Below are positions 21,937 through 31,364 of a stretch of DNA of 64,000 bases, in pieces. Under the pieces are notes generated by a model. That model saw nothing but the letters and a program-made list of their open reading frames with translations, searched no databases and had not been told where the DNA came from. This DNA comes from Photobacterium sp. DA100 (GTDB lineage: Bacteria > Pseudomonadota > Gammaproteobacteria > Enterobacterales > Vibrionaceae), in NCBI RefSeq assembly GCF_029223585.1, contig NZ_CP119423.1, positions 1,922,001-1,986,000 on the forward strand, in the 5' to 3' direction. Position numbers and translations under genes: made by a program. Numbering within the stretch: position 1 is the first letter of the stretch; every line of letters starts with the position of its first letter.

Positions 21937-24326
21937 CGAAAGACTGTTATCACTGCGGCGATCCTGTTCCACAGGATTGCCATCACCATGTAGAAATTCT
22001 TGGCCAAACTCGTGAAATGTGCTGCCCAGGTTGTGAAGCCGTGGCACAAACCATTGTTGATAGTGGCCTCACCTCTTATTACGAGTACCGCACTGCACCG
22101 GCAGAAAAAGCAGACTTGGTACCACAGCAACTACAATCACTCCTCCTCTATGATCATGACGAAATTCAGCAAGAGTTCGTCCGTGACAACGAAAATTGCA
22201 AAGAAGCATCGCTTTCTCTCGATGGCGTATCCTGTGCGGCCTGTGCATGGCTGATTGAAAAACAGTTAATGCGTGAGCCTGGTGTTGTTTCGATCAAAGT
22301 CAATACAACCACGCACCGAGCTCTACTCGCTTGGGATCCTGACAGCGTAAAACTCAGCCATCTTTTGGGGGTTATCCACCGCCTAGGCTACAAAGCGGCT
22401 CCTTTTGAAGCAGACGCTCAAGAACAGCAGTACCACCGCACCATGAAGGGCTACCTCTATCGTCTCGGTATTGCCGGAATCGCCACTATGCAGGTGATGA
22501 TGCTGGCAGTAGCCCTGTATTTTGAAATCTTTGGTGATCTAGATGCCGAGTTCAAAAACTACCTTCGCTGGGTAAGCCTGATTTTCGCTACACCGGTGCT
22601 TCTCTATTCTGCGCTTCCTTTTTATCTCAACGCATGGCGTAACCTGAGGGCGCGAACCCTAGGGATGGACGTCCCTGTTTCCATTGCCTTACTGTTCGCA
22701 TACGTCGCCAGTCTTTACGCTACGGTAATGGAAAAAGGCGAAGTATTCTTCGAATCGATTTCGATGTTTACATTTTTCCTTTTGCTAGGACGTTTTCTCG
22801 AGATGCGAGCTCGTCGCCACGCAGCAGCAGCCAGTGCCAACCTGCTCAAGCTTGTTCCTGCAATGGCCACATTGGAAGATGGCTCCCAGATAGCAGCAAA
22901 AACACTGAAGGTCGGTGACGTTGTCACGGTATTGCCAGGTGAAAGCCTGCCTGCGGATGGGGAGATAGTGAAAGGCCAAACGGCTATTGATGAATCAATG
23001 CTGACCGGCGAATCAATGCCGGTTACCAGAACAGTTGGCGATGCGGTTTTTGCCGGAACGATCAATGGCGACAGCCATATTACGCTGAAAGTAACCAAAG
23101 ATCGGCAGAACTCTTTGATTTCCAATATCGTTCGCCTCCAGGACGAAGCACAGAGCTCTAAGCCCAAAGTGGCAGAGATTGCAGACATTGTCGCCCGCTA
23201 TTTTGTTGCTGCCATCTTGATCATTTCTGCGGCTACTTGGCTTTACTGGTACCAGCACCGCCCAGAAGATGCTCTCTGGATCACGCTGGCGGTATTGGTT
23301 GCAACCTGTCCGTGTGCTCTTTCCCTTGCAACGCCTACAGCGCTCACCTGTTCAACGTCTAGTTTGGGACGACTGGGAATACTGTTAAGACGCGGGCATG
23401 TGTTGGAAACCCTGTGTAATGTTAATCAGATCGTGATTGATAAAACGGGTACCCTGACCGAAGGTAATATTCGACTTGTCCAAACACAGGTCTTCAATAA
23501 CCATAGTAATGAGCAGGCCCTAATCATCGCTGCTGAATTGGAGCGTTTTGCTAATCACCCAATTGCCCGCGCATTTTCAATTTACCGCGAAGAGGTTCCC
23601 CTATTCAGTGATGTTGAGAATGTCATCGGTAGTGGCCTAAAGGGATCGCTAGATGGTAACGAGTGGCGAATTGGTAAAGCGAGTTTTGCCCTAGAGCTGA
23701 ATCCCGATAAAGAGCAACTCCTTGCTGCATGTGACAACCGCCTTCAAGTTTGGCTAAGTTGCAATGCCGAGTTAGTCGCAGGCTTTATGCTGGATGATCC
23801 AATCCGCGAAGACAGCCCTGAGCTTATCAAGCAATTTCAGGCCCAAGGGATGCAAGTTACGATGCTGACAGGCGATCATTCTGCATCAGCCAAACTTGTG
23901 GCTGATAAATTGGGTGTTGATCACCTTGAAGCCGGCGTATCTCCGGAAGGTAAGCTGGATTACCTGAGAAGCCTAGATAAAGATAAAGTTGCCCTAATGA
24001 TCGGTGATGGTGTTAACGATGCCCCTGTACTCGCTGGTGCACACCTTTCTGTTGCTATGGGTGGAGGCACGGATATAGCCAAATCATCGGCTGATATGGT
24101 ATTACTGGGTGATCAGTTGTCTCGCATTTTGCGTGCTAGAAAGCTGGCACAAAAAACGCGCAAGATTATCCGAGAAAACTTGGCTTGGGCGCTTGGTTAC
24201 AACTTGATCATCCTGCCCCTAGCCGTCGCAGGTTTTGTGGCCCCTTATATCGCGGTCGTAGGCATGTCTGGCAGTTCTATCATCGTTGTTTCAAATTCTT
24301 TAAGGTTATTAAAAGAAAATGGCTAG
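21933..24326 (+). CDS. ccoI: Copper-exporting P1B-type ATPase for cbb3 assembly
   Basis: The 797-residue P-type ATPase has a Cys-rich N-terminus (CPGCEAV), a heavy-metal domain with GVSCAACAW (about 91-99), a CPC membrane metal site in VATCPCALS and the phosphorylation motif DKTGTLTEG. The hinge MIGDGVNDAPVLAGA is also present. It moves copper to the periplasm for insertion into CcoN. It overlaps ccoH by 4 bases and ccoS by 8, so translation of all three is coupled. Confidence 0.95.
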   Translation: MTKDCYHCGDPVPQDCHHHVEILGQTREMCCPGCEAVAQTIVDSGLTSYYEYRTAPAEKADLVPQQLQSLLLYDHDEIQQEFVRDNENCKEASLSLDGVSCAACAWLIEKQLMREPGVVSIKVNTTTHRALLAWDPDSVKLSHLLGVIHRLGYKAAPFEADAQEQQYHRTMKGYLYRLGIAGIATMQVMMLAVALYFEIFGDLDAEFKNYLRWVSLIFATPVLLYSALPFYLNAWRNLRARTLGMDVPVSIALLFAYVASLYATVMEKGEVFFESISMFTFFLLLGRFLEMRARRHAAAASANLLKLVPAMATLEDGSQIAAKTLKVGDVVTVLPGESLPADGEIVKGQTAIDESMLTGESMPVTRTVGDAVFAGTINGDSHITLKVTKDRQNSLISNIVRLQDEAQSSKPKVAEIADIVARYFVAAILIISAATWLYWYQHRPEDALWITLAVLVATCPCALSLATPTALTCSTSSLGRLGILLRRGHVLETLCNVNQIVIDKTGTLTEGNIRLVQTQVFNNHSNEQALIIAAELERFANHPIARAFSIYREEVPLFSDVENVIGSGLKGSLDGNEWRIGKASFALELNPDKEQLLAACDNRLQVWLSCNAELVAGFMLDDPIREDSPELIKQFQAQGMQVTMLTGDHSASAKLVADKLGVDHLEAGVSPEGKLDYLRSLDKDKVALMIGDGVNDAPVLAGAHLSVAMGGGTDIAKSSADMVLLGDQLSRILRARKLAQKTRKIIRENLAWALGYNLIILPLAVAGFVAPYIAVVGMSGSSIIVVSNSLRLLKENG

Positions 24327-24528
24327 TCTTTACTTGTTAATCCCAATCGCGATTGTCTTCGTATGTATAGCCGTAGGGATTTTTCTCTGGGCTGTTCGCA
24401 GCGAGCAGTTTGAAGATCTTGAGCGACAAGGATACGACATTCTGTTTGATGAAGATGAGTCAAAACCAACCGAAAGCACTACGGAAAAGCCTGCATCTAA
24501 AATAAGTGGTTCCCATGGTGAGCGTTGA
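24319..24528 (+). CDS. ccoS: cbb3 oxidase maturation protein CcoS
   Basis: This 69-residue protein has one membrane helix (LYLLIPIAIVFVCIAVGIFLW) followed by the conserved block FEDLERQGYDILFDED typical of CcoS. CcoS is needed for cofactor insertion into the oxidase. It overlaps ccoI by 8 bases and the next gene by 14. Confidence 0.93.
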   Translation: MASLYLLIPIAIVFVCIAVGIFLWAVRSEQFEDLERQGYDILFDEDESKPTESTTEKPASKISGSHGER

Positions 24529-25195
24529 TTTTTATGCTGCTTTCATCATAGGCCTGATGGGGGCTGGCCACTGTTTAGGGATGTGTGGAGGTGTTTCTGC
24601 TGCTATCACCCTGGGCATACAGAACAATCAACAGTCTTCACGTTGGCCATATTTAGTGTTATATAATTTCGGCAGAATCGCGTCGTACATGATTGCCGGT
24701 GCGATTATCGGTGGTGCATTTGCAAGCTTGGCAAACTATGGTGGGCAAGCAGCAGCTCTAGCATCACTGCGCTTGCTTGCAGCGGCTATGATGATCTTGC
24801 TTGCGTTATATATAGGCCAATGGTGGCATGGTGTCAGCAAAATCGAGGGGCTGGGTAAAGGTCTATGGCGATACCTATCGCCGGCAGCCAAGAACCTGCT
24901 ACCTTTACGCACCCCATTGGCGGCTATCCCCTTCGGTGTGATCTGGGGATGGCTACCATGCGGTTTGGTGTATTCCACGCTGAGCTGGGCAGCGGTTGCA
25001 GGTAGTGCCACATCAGGCGCTACTGTGATGCTGGCCTTTGGATTAGGTACATTGCCCGCTATGTTCGCGGTTGGCTCAATGGCGAGTCATCTGCAAAAGT
25101 GGCTTAAAAATCTATACTTTAAGAGAGCGAGCGCCTTGCTGTTATTGGCCTACGGGGTTCATACTGGTTATATCGCAATCAAACAAATAATGTAG
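24515..25195 (+). CDS. TauE/SafE-like (COG2836) membrane protein
   Basis: This 226-residue polytopic protein starts MVSVDFYAAFIIGLMGAGHC with the conserved GHCLGMCGG motif of the COG2836 group, which regularly follows ccoS in proteobacteria. It has about six membrane helices and a second conserved block WGWLPCGLVYS. The Cys residues in both motifs could handle metal. A role in copper supply or cbb3 maturation is inferred from context; the family name 'sulfite exporter' does not define its substrate. The start is at the second Met, and the frame is open 9 bases further upstream. Confidence 0.8.
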   Translation: MVSVDFYAAFIIGLMGAGHCLGMCGGVSAAITLGIQNNQQSSRWPYLVLYNFGRIASYMIAGAIIGGAFASLANYGGQAAALASLRLLAAAMMILLALYIGQWWHGVSKIEGLGKGLWRYLSPAAKNLLPLRTPLAAIPFGVIWGWLPCGLVYSTLSWAAVAGSATSGATVMLAFGLGTLPAMFAVGSMASHLQKWLKNLYFKRASALLLLAYGVHTGYIAIKQIM

Positions 25196-25239
25196 GCTTT
25201 TTTAATACTCGTCATAATGATTCATATTATGTTAAAATA

Positions 25240-25253
25240 TTGACCTACATCAA
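25240..25253 (+). promoter_or_regulatory. FNR-type box upstream of fnr
   Basis: TTGAC CTAC ATCAA matches the FNR consensus TTGAT-N4-ATCAA at 9 of 10 defined bases. It lies 17 bases before the fnr start codon, so binding would overlap the transcription start and suits autorepression. Confidence 0.75.
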
Positions 25254-25270
25254 ATTGGTTAGACAGGCTT

Positions 25271-26026
25271 ATGATTTCAGACAAACTAACAACCAAACGT
25301 ATCCAATCAGGCGGATGTGCGATCCACTGTCAGGATTGCAGCATCAGTCAGTTGTGTATTCCATTTACGTTGAATGAGTCTGAGCTAGATCAGCTAGATC
25401 AAATTATCGAACGCAAGAAGCCCATCCAGAAAGGCCAAGAACTTTTCAAAGCCGGTGATGAGCTGAAATCGCTATATGCAATTCGTTCGGGTACCATCAA
25501 GAGCTACACCATTACTGAGCAAGGTGATGAGCAAATCACTGCCTTTCACTTGGCCGGCGATCTCGTCGGTTTCGATGCTATCAATGAAATGATGCACCCG
25601 AGCTTTGCCCAGTCTTTGGAAACTTCGATGGTATGTGAAATTCCGTTTGAAATTCTGGATGATCTGTCAGGGAAAATGCCAAAACTTCGTCAGCAAATCA
25701 TGCGTCTGATGAGTAATGAGATTAAAGGCGATCAGGAAATGATTTTGCTGCTCTCCAAAAAGAATGCCGAGGAGCGCCTTGCTGCCTTCTTGTACAACTT
25801 GTCTCTTCGTTTTTCACAGCGTGGCTTCTCACCGCGTGAATTCCGCCTTACGATGACACGTGGTGATATCGGGAACTATTTAGGCCTAACCGTTGAAACA
25901 ATCAGCCGTCTACTCGGTCGTTTCCAGAAGTCTGAAATGTTGAGTGTCAAAGGTAAGTACATCACGATCCTTAACCACGAAGAGCTAGCGAAGCTTGCTG
26001 GTGTAAATAAAAACACTATCGCCTAA
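25271..26026 (+). CDS. fnr: Oxygen-sensing transcription regulator FNR
   Basis: The 251-residue CRP/FNR-family regulator has N-terminal cysteines C16, C20, C23 and C29 plus C122. C20, C23, C29 and C122 are the [4Fe-4S] ligands in E. coli FNR numbering. A cNMP-type beta roll (about 45-150), a dimer helix and a C-terminal HTH with [11 protein letters not shown] recognition helix (about 212-222) follow. It activates anaerobic respiration genes. The neighbours (cco genes, uspE, formate dehydrogenase) are typical FNR targets. Confidence 0.97.
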   Translation: MISDKLTTKRIQSGGCAIHCQDCSISQLCIPFTLNESELDQLDQIIERKKPIQKGQELFKAGDELKSLYAIRSGTIKSYTITEQGDEQITAFHLAGDLVGFDAINEMMHPSFAQSLETSMVCEIPFEILDDLSGKMPKLRQQIMRLMSNEIKGDQEMILLLSKKNAEERLAAFLYNLSLRFSQRGFSPREFRLTMTRGDIGNYLGLTVETISRLLGRFQKSEMLSVKGKYITILNHEELAKLAGVNKNTIA

Positions 26027-26038
26027 GTGAATGATTGT

Positions 26039-26068
26039 AAAAAGTGATACGCGAGCCGTATCACTTTT
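26039..26068 (+). terminator. Rho-independent terminator after fnr
   Basis: AAAAGTGATACG cgagc CGTATCACTTTT followed by T-rich sequence, 13 bases after the stop codon. Confidence 0.85.
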
Positions 26069-26286
26069 TTTATATTAATTTCATACCGTCACTCCCCTAT
26101 TCTTTCCCTTTACGTTAAAGTTATTAGTATCCAAAGACGCTTTTTGTGACATATTCATAACAAGAACCTGATTTGGGTAAAATAACTCTGAATGTTTCTC
26201 TGCCCAAAAGTGACAGATTGATATCATTCCTTTGAGGGAACAGAGACTGGTTTAGATGCCAACACGGTTAGTGTAAGGGGGCAGTT

Positions 26287-27228
26287 ATGACCAAGTACAG
26301 CAATATCCTCGTTGTTGCCGATCCTGCACAGGATCATCAACCAGCATTGTCTCGCGCTATACACCTTGCTCGTCGTTCAGACGATGTAAGAATTACCCTT
26401 TTCCTTGCAATCTATGACTTCTCCTACGAGATGACCTCGATGCTTTCCGCAGATGAGCGCCAGGCTATGCGCCGCGGTGTCGTGATGCAACGAGAAGAAT
26501 GGCTCAAAGATCTTATCCGTCCTTACACGGACGACGGTTTCAACATCCAACTCACTGTTGTATGGCATAACCGACCTTATGAAGCCATCATTGCAGAAAT
26601 CTTTAGCAACCACCACGACCTGCTCATCAAAGCAACCCATGATCACGATAAGATTGGCTCGGTGATTTTTACCCCGACCGATTGGCACCTGTTACGTAAG
26701 TGCCCTTGTCCAGTTCTGATGGTGAAGGATCACAGTTGGCCGGAAAACGGAAAAATTCTAGCCAGCGTGAATCTTGCCGCTGATGATGAAACTCATGAAC
26801 AGCTTAACGACGCCATTGTAGAAGAAGCTAAGTCTATCGCTGATCTACTCGGGGCTGAAGTTAATTTGGTGAATGCCTATCCTGCAACCCCGGTTAACAT
26901 CACTATTGAGTTGCCGGAGTTTGACCCAGCCTCTTATACCGATGCTGTCAGAGGGCACCATCTCAAGTCCATGAAAGCACTTCGTCATAAGCACGGATTA
27001 CCCGAAGAGCAGACCCATGTCCTTGAAGGGCTGCCTGAAGACATCATTCCCCAGGTTGCGGAAGATATCGATGCAGAACTGGTGATTTTAGGGACAACAG
27101 GACGTACTGGACTCTCTGCTGTTTTCATTGGTAATACCGCTGAGCACACCATCGACAGTCTGAATTGCGACCTGCTAGCATTAAAACCGGAAGGCTATAT
27201 CAGCCCTTTGAGTCCTAACCTTCCGTAA
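26287..27228 (+). CDS. uspE: Universal stress protein UspE
   Basis: The 313-residue cytoplasmic protein is made of two Usp domains in tandem: residues 1-150 (NILVVADPAQDHQPALSRA) and 155-305 (ILASVNLAADDE). The C-terminal domain ends with the nucleotide-site motif LGTTGRTGLSAVFIGNTAEH. UspE lies next to fnr in many gammaproteobacteria, as here. It is linked to stress survival and adhesion/motility. The start ATG has the GGGGGCAGTT leader. Confidence 0.93.
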   Translation: MTKYSNILVVADPAQDHQPALSRAIHLARRSDDVRITLFLAIYDFSYEMTSMLSADERQAMRRGVVMQREEWLKDLIRPYTDDGFNIQLTVVWHNRPYEAIIAEIFSNHHDLLIKATHDHDKIGSVIFTPTDWHLLRKCPCPVLMVKDHSWPENGKILASVNLAADDETHEQLNDAIVEEAKSIADLLGAEVNLVNAYPATPVNITIELPEFDPASYTDAVRGHHLKSMKALRHKHGLPEEQTHVLEGLPEDIIPQVAEDIDAELVILGTTGRTGLSAVFIGNTAEHTIDSLNCDLLALKPEGYISPLSPNLP

Positions 27229-27233
27229 GAAGA

Positions 27234-27257
27234 AAGCCTCGCAAGAGGCTTTTTTTT
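27234..27257 (+). terminator. Rho-independent terminator after uspE
   Basis: AAGCCTC gcaa GAGGCTT followed by a run of T. Confidence 0.88.
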
Positions 27258-27261
27258 ATAA

Positions 27262-27618
27262 CTACTGTAATTCGATGGGCTGTACCGGTTGAACCTGGTT
27301 ACTCGGCGGCCTTTCTTCTGCATCAGCCAGTTTTTTCAAGAAAGCCGTTATGTAGAGTTCATTACGAATCTTATTGCAGTAAGCATGGCTGATGTTTCGA
27401 CGGTTCCACTCACTGGCAATAGCAACCCGAGTATGCGTGGATCGACGTCCAAAGGCGTAAGTTTCGCATATTTCAAGGTTGGTCATTTGCTGAGGTGTTT
27501 TGGTCACAGTACTGCTGCGCATACCTAGCTGCTGGGATTGAGATGATGAGCAGCCTGCCAAGATAGATAAGCAAAATGCAACAAGCGCTGTTTTGATAGG
27601 CTTTGAGCGGCGAATCAT
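27262..27618 (-). CDS. Putative small lipoprotein
   Basis: The start at 27618 (MIRRSKPIKTALVAFCLSIL) opens a lipoprotein signal with lipobox LAGC; the ATG at 27633 adds 5 residues. The mature part is about 90 residues, containing CETYAFGRRS and YCNKIRNELY, with two further cysteines that may pair, and a proline-rich end. The family is not recognised. It is convergent with uspE and separated from it by the terminator. Confidence 0.65.
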   Translation of the reverse strand: MIRRSKPIKTALVAFCLSILAGCSSSQSQQLGMRSSTVTKTPQQMTNLEICETYAFGRRSTHTRVAIASEWNRRNISHAYCNKIRNELYITAFLKKLADAEERPPSNQVQPVQPIELQ

Positions 27619-27749
27619 GGATGGTATAAGCATAATATTGATTTATAATGATTTGTTGTCTTTCGCCATTATAACCGATTACGACTTACATCCAATCTTA
27701 ATTAGTCTCTTTGCTATGAGCCAGCGGCATAGCATCAAATATTGCCGAT

Positions 27750-27785
27750 AAAAAAGGGCTGATGAGCACACATCAGCCCTAAAAA
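27750..27785 (-). terminator. Terminator of the 27804-28079 gene
   Basis: AGGGCTGATG agcaca CATCAGCCCT with T-runs on both sides, so it can work in either direction. Confidence 0.85.
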
Positions 27786-27803
27786 GGATTCGATTTTGGG
27801 GAT

Positions 27804-28079
27804 TTAGTTAGCAGTATTGTAGTGGTATTCAAACACTGACTTGCTTGAATCATGAACTCGGGCATCGCCAACATGGCCAGCAGGCATCGATGCATCACCT
27901 GAAGTGTTCAACTGGGCTTGCAGTACACTCATCGCTGGTGTGTTAGCCTGCTGGATGAGATGTGTTGTTGGTGCACTACGTTCGCCTGCTGTTGATAGGT
28001 GATAGTCAAGTACATCGTTTGCCATTACCTGAGAAGACAGAACCAAAGCGCTGATGATAACGAAAGCTGATTTTTTCAT
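27804..28079 (-). CDS. Small periplasmic protein, unknown
   Basis: The 91-residue protein has a clean signal peptide (MKKSAFVIISALVLSSQVMA, cleavage before ND). The mature chain of about 70 residues is soluble and His/Ser/Thr-rich (DYHLSTAGERSAPTTH and SVFEYHYNTAN), with no cysteines. Good AGGTAGGTT ribosome binding sequence precedes the start. It is not recognised and is probably transcribed alone. Confidence 0.65.
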   Translation of the reverse strand: MKKSAFVIISALVLSSQVMANDVLDYHLSTAGERSAPTTHLIQQANTPAMSVLQAQLNTSGDASMPAGHVGDARVHDSSKSVFEYHYNTAN

Positions 28080-28277
28080 AACCTACCTCTGTGTGTATTA
28101 TCAGTACCCTCTGTCCATGAGAGTGTTGAGAAATTTTTTCAGTGAGTTTTGAACTCCCTCACTTGATGTACACATTGTATGGTGGCTCGTGTCTTAAACC
28201 CATGGCAGAAATGGATTAGTGAAATATCATCAACGCATCTCTGAATGAAAGCTTAATGCTAATTTGCTATTTCACTT

Positions 28278-29198
28278 TCACTCATTATGCCGAGTTACCT
28301 TGATCTCCTTGAGCAACTGCTCTATCCAGCGATACTTTTCAGTATTCCAGTGCTTCTGGTTATAGGCGATGACAATATCCATAATGTCACGTCGAAATGC
28401 ATGCCCCTGCTCATCCATCTCAACGAATTGGTATTTATTTTGGTCGACGATATGATAAAGCTCGCGCGGGGCGATAAACAGCATATCTTCACTTCTAATA
28501 GCTTGCAGGATCGGTATGGCGTGCTGGCTACGAAATGCTGGCTTAACATTCAAATTTACATACTTTCTTACCAGCTCCATTTGTTCATTAAACCCTGGCA
28601 CTACCATACCGGCCCAGCGGTAGTTATCCAGCTCTTCAATGGGAATCGTCCTGTGCTCCTCAATGAGTCCGCGACGACAGATAAAACCAAATTGGCTCTT
28701 AGCAATATTCTTCTGGTAGATAGTTTTTGGTGTCGTTAAAGGCTGGTAAGTGATCGCCAAATCGCAGCGGCCATCTTGGAGTTGGCTTAAAGTGCTGGAA
28801 CCAAAACTATATAACTCAAGTTCAACTTTTGGACAATGACGATTAAATAAGTGATATATCTCAGTTCCATAACTCTCAATCAAGAAACCGTTAAGTGCTA
28901 TTCGGAACCGGCCTTCCATTTCAGCGGGGTTAAATTGCTTGCTTTCTAATGCTTTCTCAAGTTGTGTATAGATCCCTGGCAATACAGCAGCTAGCTCTTC
29001 TGCTCGAGGGGTTAATTTAAGTCCCCGATTATGGCGAACAAAAAGCTGATCATCAAACGCTTCACGAAGACGCCCCAGCGCCCTACTCACTGCCGGTTGG
29101 CTGGTATCCAGTTTGTCTGCTGCACGGTGGGTGTTTTTCTCTTCCAGTAAAACAAGTAATACCTTAAGCAGATTAAGGTCAAGGTTATTGAGGTTCAT
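28278..29198 (-). CDS. LysR-family transcription regulator
   Basis: The 306-residue protein has an N-terminal winged HTH (DLNLLKVLLVLLEEKNTHRA and QPAVSRALGRLREAFDDQLF, residues 5-60) and a LysR substrate-binding domain (about 92-300). Its target cannot be told: no divergent gene starts close upstream (29199-29439 is empty). The subtype resembles NodD/LeuO-like regulators, by the DDQLFVRHNRGLKLTPRAEEL block. Confidence 0.85.
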   Translation of the reverse strand: MNLNNLDLNLLKVLLVLLEEKNTHRAADKLDTSQPAVSRALGRLREAFDDQLFVRHNRGLKLTPRAEELAAVLPGIYTQLEKALESKQFNPAEMEGRFRIALNGFLIESYGTEIYHLFNRHCPKVELELYSFGSSTLSQLQDGRCDLAITYQPLTTPKTIYQKNIAKSQFGFICRRGLIEEHRTIPIEELDNYRWAGMVVPGFNEQMELVRKYVNLNVKPAFRSQHAIPILQAIRSEDMLFIAPRELYHIVDQNKYQFVEMDEQGHAFRRDIMDIVIAYNQKHWNTEKYRWIEQLLKEIKVTRHNE

Positions 29199-29439
29199 TC
29201 ATATCCCTTTCATCCCATGCTGATTTTATATACTAAGCGTATTATTAAAGTGATATCCAGCCTAATCACTGCCATAAACATTGATTGACCATTAATTCAT
29301 CGCCTATGCGAGTAGAGTCAAGATAATCTAATATATTCACCCCCTGGCTGGTTTTCTGTAGAGCTATTCGCTCAAGCTATCAATAGCGATAAGCCGAATA
29401 TATTTATTATTGGGGGCCAGCTGTAGAGAGACTTTACCG

Positions 29440-29982
29440 CTAAAACTTCCCACAGAGTTTACAACCAGAAGGCTTCATATCTATTGGCTTAGATTGACAT
29501 AGAGGGCAAACCTTAGAAAATTTTATCAAGCTTTTTCGATAGCCATAGCACTTTTCTTTGGCTGTTATTTCATGCGCTAACTCATCAGAAAACTGTGAGT
29601 GATAATCATCGCTTATTGCCAACATAACATCGCTAGGAATGGATTTATTACTGTTAATTAGAGAGTTCAATCGCTCATAAATGATTCGGCTTGAGGTCAT
29701 GGCACTTATTGAATACTCGTATTTCTCTTCCCATTTGGCAATAAGCGCCCAGAGGGACATTATAAGCTGAACCAACAAAATTATAGATATAATCGCGATA
29801 AGAGTGCTTTTAATCGCTGGATGTTCATTATCAAATAATACTAAACATAGTAAAGAGACTGGGATTGCCAGTCCCAAATACACAATAACGTTACGCAGTC
29901 GACACAGCCTTCGTTTTCTTTTCTCAAAGATTTCAATTGCCCCATAAGTATGAAACCTCATTTCCATCAGATGTATAGGCAT
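29440..29982 (-). CDS. SLATT-like membrane protein with CxxC-x11-CxxC tail
   Basis: The start at 29982 (MPIHLMEMRFHTYGAIEIFE) follows GAGGTGGGT. The 180-residue protein has a basic helical N-terminus, two membrane segments (about 35-55 and 60-82) and a helical cytoplasmic part. It ends in a zinc-ribbon-like tail with C159, C162, C174 and C177, i.e. CxxC, 11 residues, CxxC. This fits the protein type known as 'mobilome CxxCx(11)CxxC', related to SLATT membrane effectors found with nucleotide-signalling defence systems. No synthase gene is adjacent, so it is an orphan here. Confidence 0.7.
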   Translation of the reverse strand: MPIHLMEMRFHTYGAIEIFEKRKRRLCRLRNVIVYLGLAIPVSLLCLVLFDNEHPAIKSTLIAIISIILLVQLIMSLWALIAKWEEKYEYSISAMTSSRIIYERLNSLINSNKSIPSDVMLAISDDYHSQFSDELAHEITAKEKCYGYRKSLIKFSKVCPLCQSKPIDMKPSGCKLCGKF

Positions 29983-30015
29983 ACCCACCTCAAACGACAT
30001 ATAGCTGAAACGCAA

Positions 30016-30224
30016 CGTCCAGTAATTATTAGATTATATGTCATATATACCCAAGTGACTTCAAGTTACTTGGTATAACATCTTGCACTTCACTAAACGG
30101 AAGAAGAAGAGGCAATTAGCTGGCTATCGTTAACTTAACAGGCATTAAAAACCGACTAGTTGCAAAGGAATTGCATGAAGCGGGATAAAAGAAGGGAGAA
30201 TAATGACTATTCTCCCCTTCAATA
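30016..30224. other. Intergenic stretch, accessory gene to ttcA
   Basis: The sequence holds CCAAGTGACTTCAAGTTACTTGG (imperfect palindrome at about 30050-30072), a repeat-like element, and nothing else I can identify. Confidence 0.3.
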
Positions 30225-31118
30225 TTAGATGTTTGTCACATCAATGAACATAGACTCGTCAATATTCGTAGACGAAACAGTGGCTTCACTGAATTGGTAT
30301 TCTTCTCGCTCACCTTCACGATCTAGCGGAAGATTCACAAAGTCAAACAGATCTCTATCAGCCAGCTGGCTTGGGCTAACATTTTGAATCGACTTGAAGA
30401 TACTCTCGACACGACCCGGCGTCTTCTTGTCCCAATCAATCAGCATTGCCTTGATCGCCTGACGCTGTAAGTTCTCTTGCGAGCCACATAGGTTGCAAGG
30501 AATGATTGGGAACTCCTTATGCTCTGCGTACTTGATCAGATCTTTTTCACGACAGTATGTTAGAGGGCGGATCACAACGTTACGGCCATCATCAGAACGT
30601 AGCTTAGGCGGCATCGCTTTTAGACGCGAGCCGTGGAACATGTTCAAGAACATAGTTTCTACGATATCGTCCATATGGTGGCCCAAAGCCAGTTTTGTCG
30701 CGCCAATTTTTTCAGCAAACGAGTACAAGGTACCACGGCGTAGGCGAGAACAAAGACCGCAAGTTGTTTTGCCTTCAGGAATCTTCTCCTTAACAACAGA
30801 GTAGGTATCTTTGTCCACAATGTAGTACGGAATATTGAGGGTCTCAAAATAGTCCGGCAGGATATGTTCAGGGAAGCCCGGCTGTTTCTGATCAAGGTTT
30901 ACCGCGACAACTTCAAACTTAATTGGTGCCGCTTTTTGAAGATTCAATAGGATATCTAACATCGCAAATGAATCTTTGCCACCACTGATGCATGCCATCA
31001 CAACATCATTTTCTTCAATCATGTTGTAATCAATAATGGCATTACCAACATTCCTTCGAAGGCGCTTCTGAAGTTTGTTGAACTCAAGTGTTTCTTTTCT
31101 AGTATCTGTTTGATTCAT
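30225..31118 (-). CDS. ttcA: tRNA 2-thiocytidine synthetase TtcA
   Basis: The 297-residue protein has the PP-loop [10 protein letters not shown] (about residues 47-56) and two CxxC iron-sulfur cysteine pairs, [10 protein letters not shown] and CNLCGSQE. It thiolates cytidine 32 in tRNA using ATP and a [4Fe-4S] cluster. It is transcribed alone. In several gammaproteobacteria it lies near uspE/fnr, as here. Confidence 0.96.
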   Translation of the reverse strand: MNQTDTRKETLEFNKLQKRLRRNVGNAIIDYNMIEENDVVMACISGGKDSFAMLDILLNLQKAAPIKFEVVAVNLDQKQPGFPEHILPDYFETLNIPYYIVDKDTYSVVKEKIPEGKTTCGLCSRLRRGTLYSFAEKIGATKLALGHHMDDIVETMFLNMFHGSRLKAMPPKLRSDDGRNVVIRPLTYCREKDLIKYAEHKEFPIIPCNLCGSQENLQRQAIKAMLIDWDKKTPGRVESIFKSIQNVSPSQLADRDLFDFVNLPLDREGEREEYQFSEATVSSTNIDESMFIDVTNI

Positions 31119-31307
31119 TGCGATTTCTCACACTACCGATAGTACCGGCTGTTGATTTCCTGATTGGATTTTCGTAAGGCGTGGATTATACGGATTTTTT
31201 AAGCCAGTTGAAATATTTGTCTGCGATAGGTGCGATCCCTCGATACGCCCTGATATGCAACCAGCATTTACATGACGGGCAGCCCACCACAAGTAATGCA
31301 TGTTTGC

Positions 31308-31335
31308 GAAAAAGCCGTACCAAACTGATACGGCT
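31308..31335 (-). terminator. Terminator of dacA
   Basis: AGCCGTA and TACGGCT arms with a T-run on the minus strand. Confidence 0.75.
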
Positions 31336-31364
31336 CTCTACTCTTTGACTACTAGGGCTATCGG

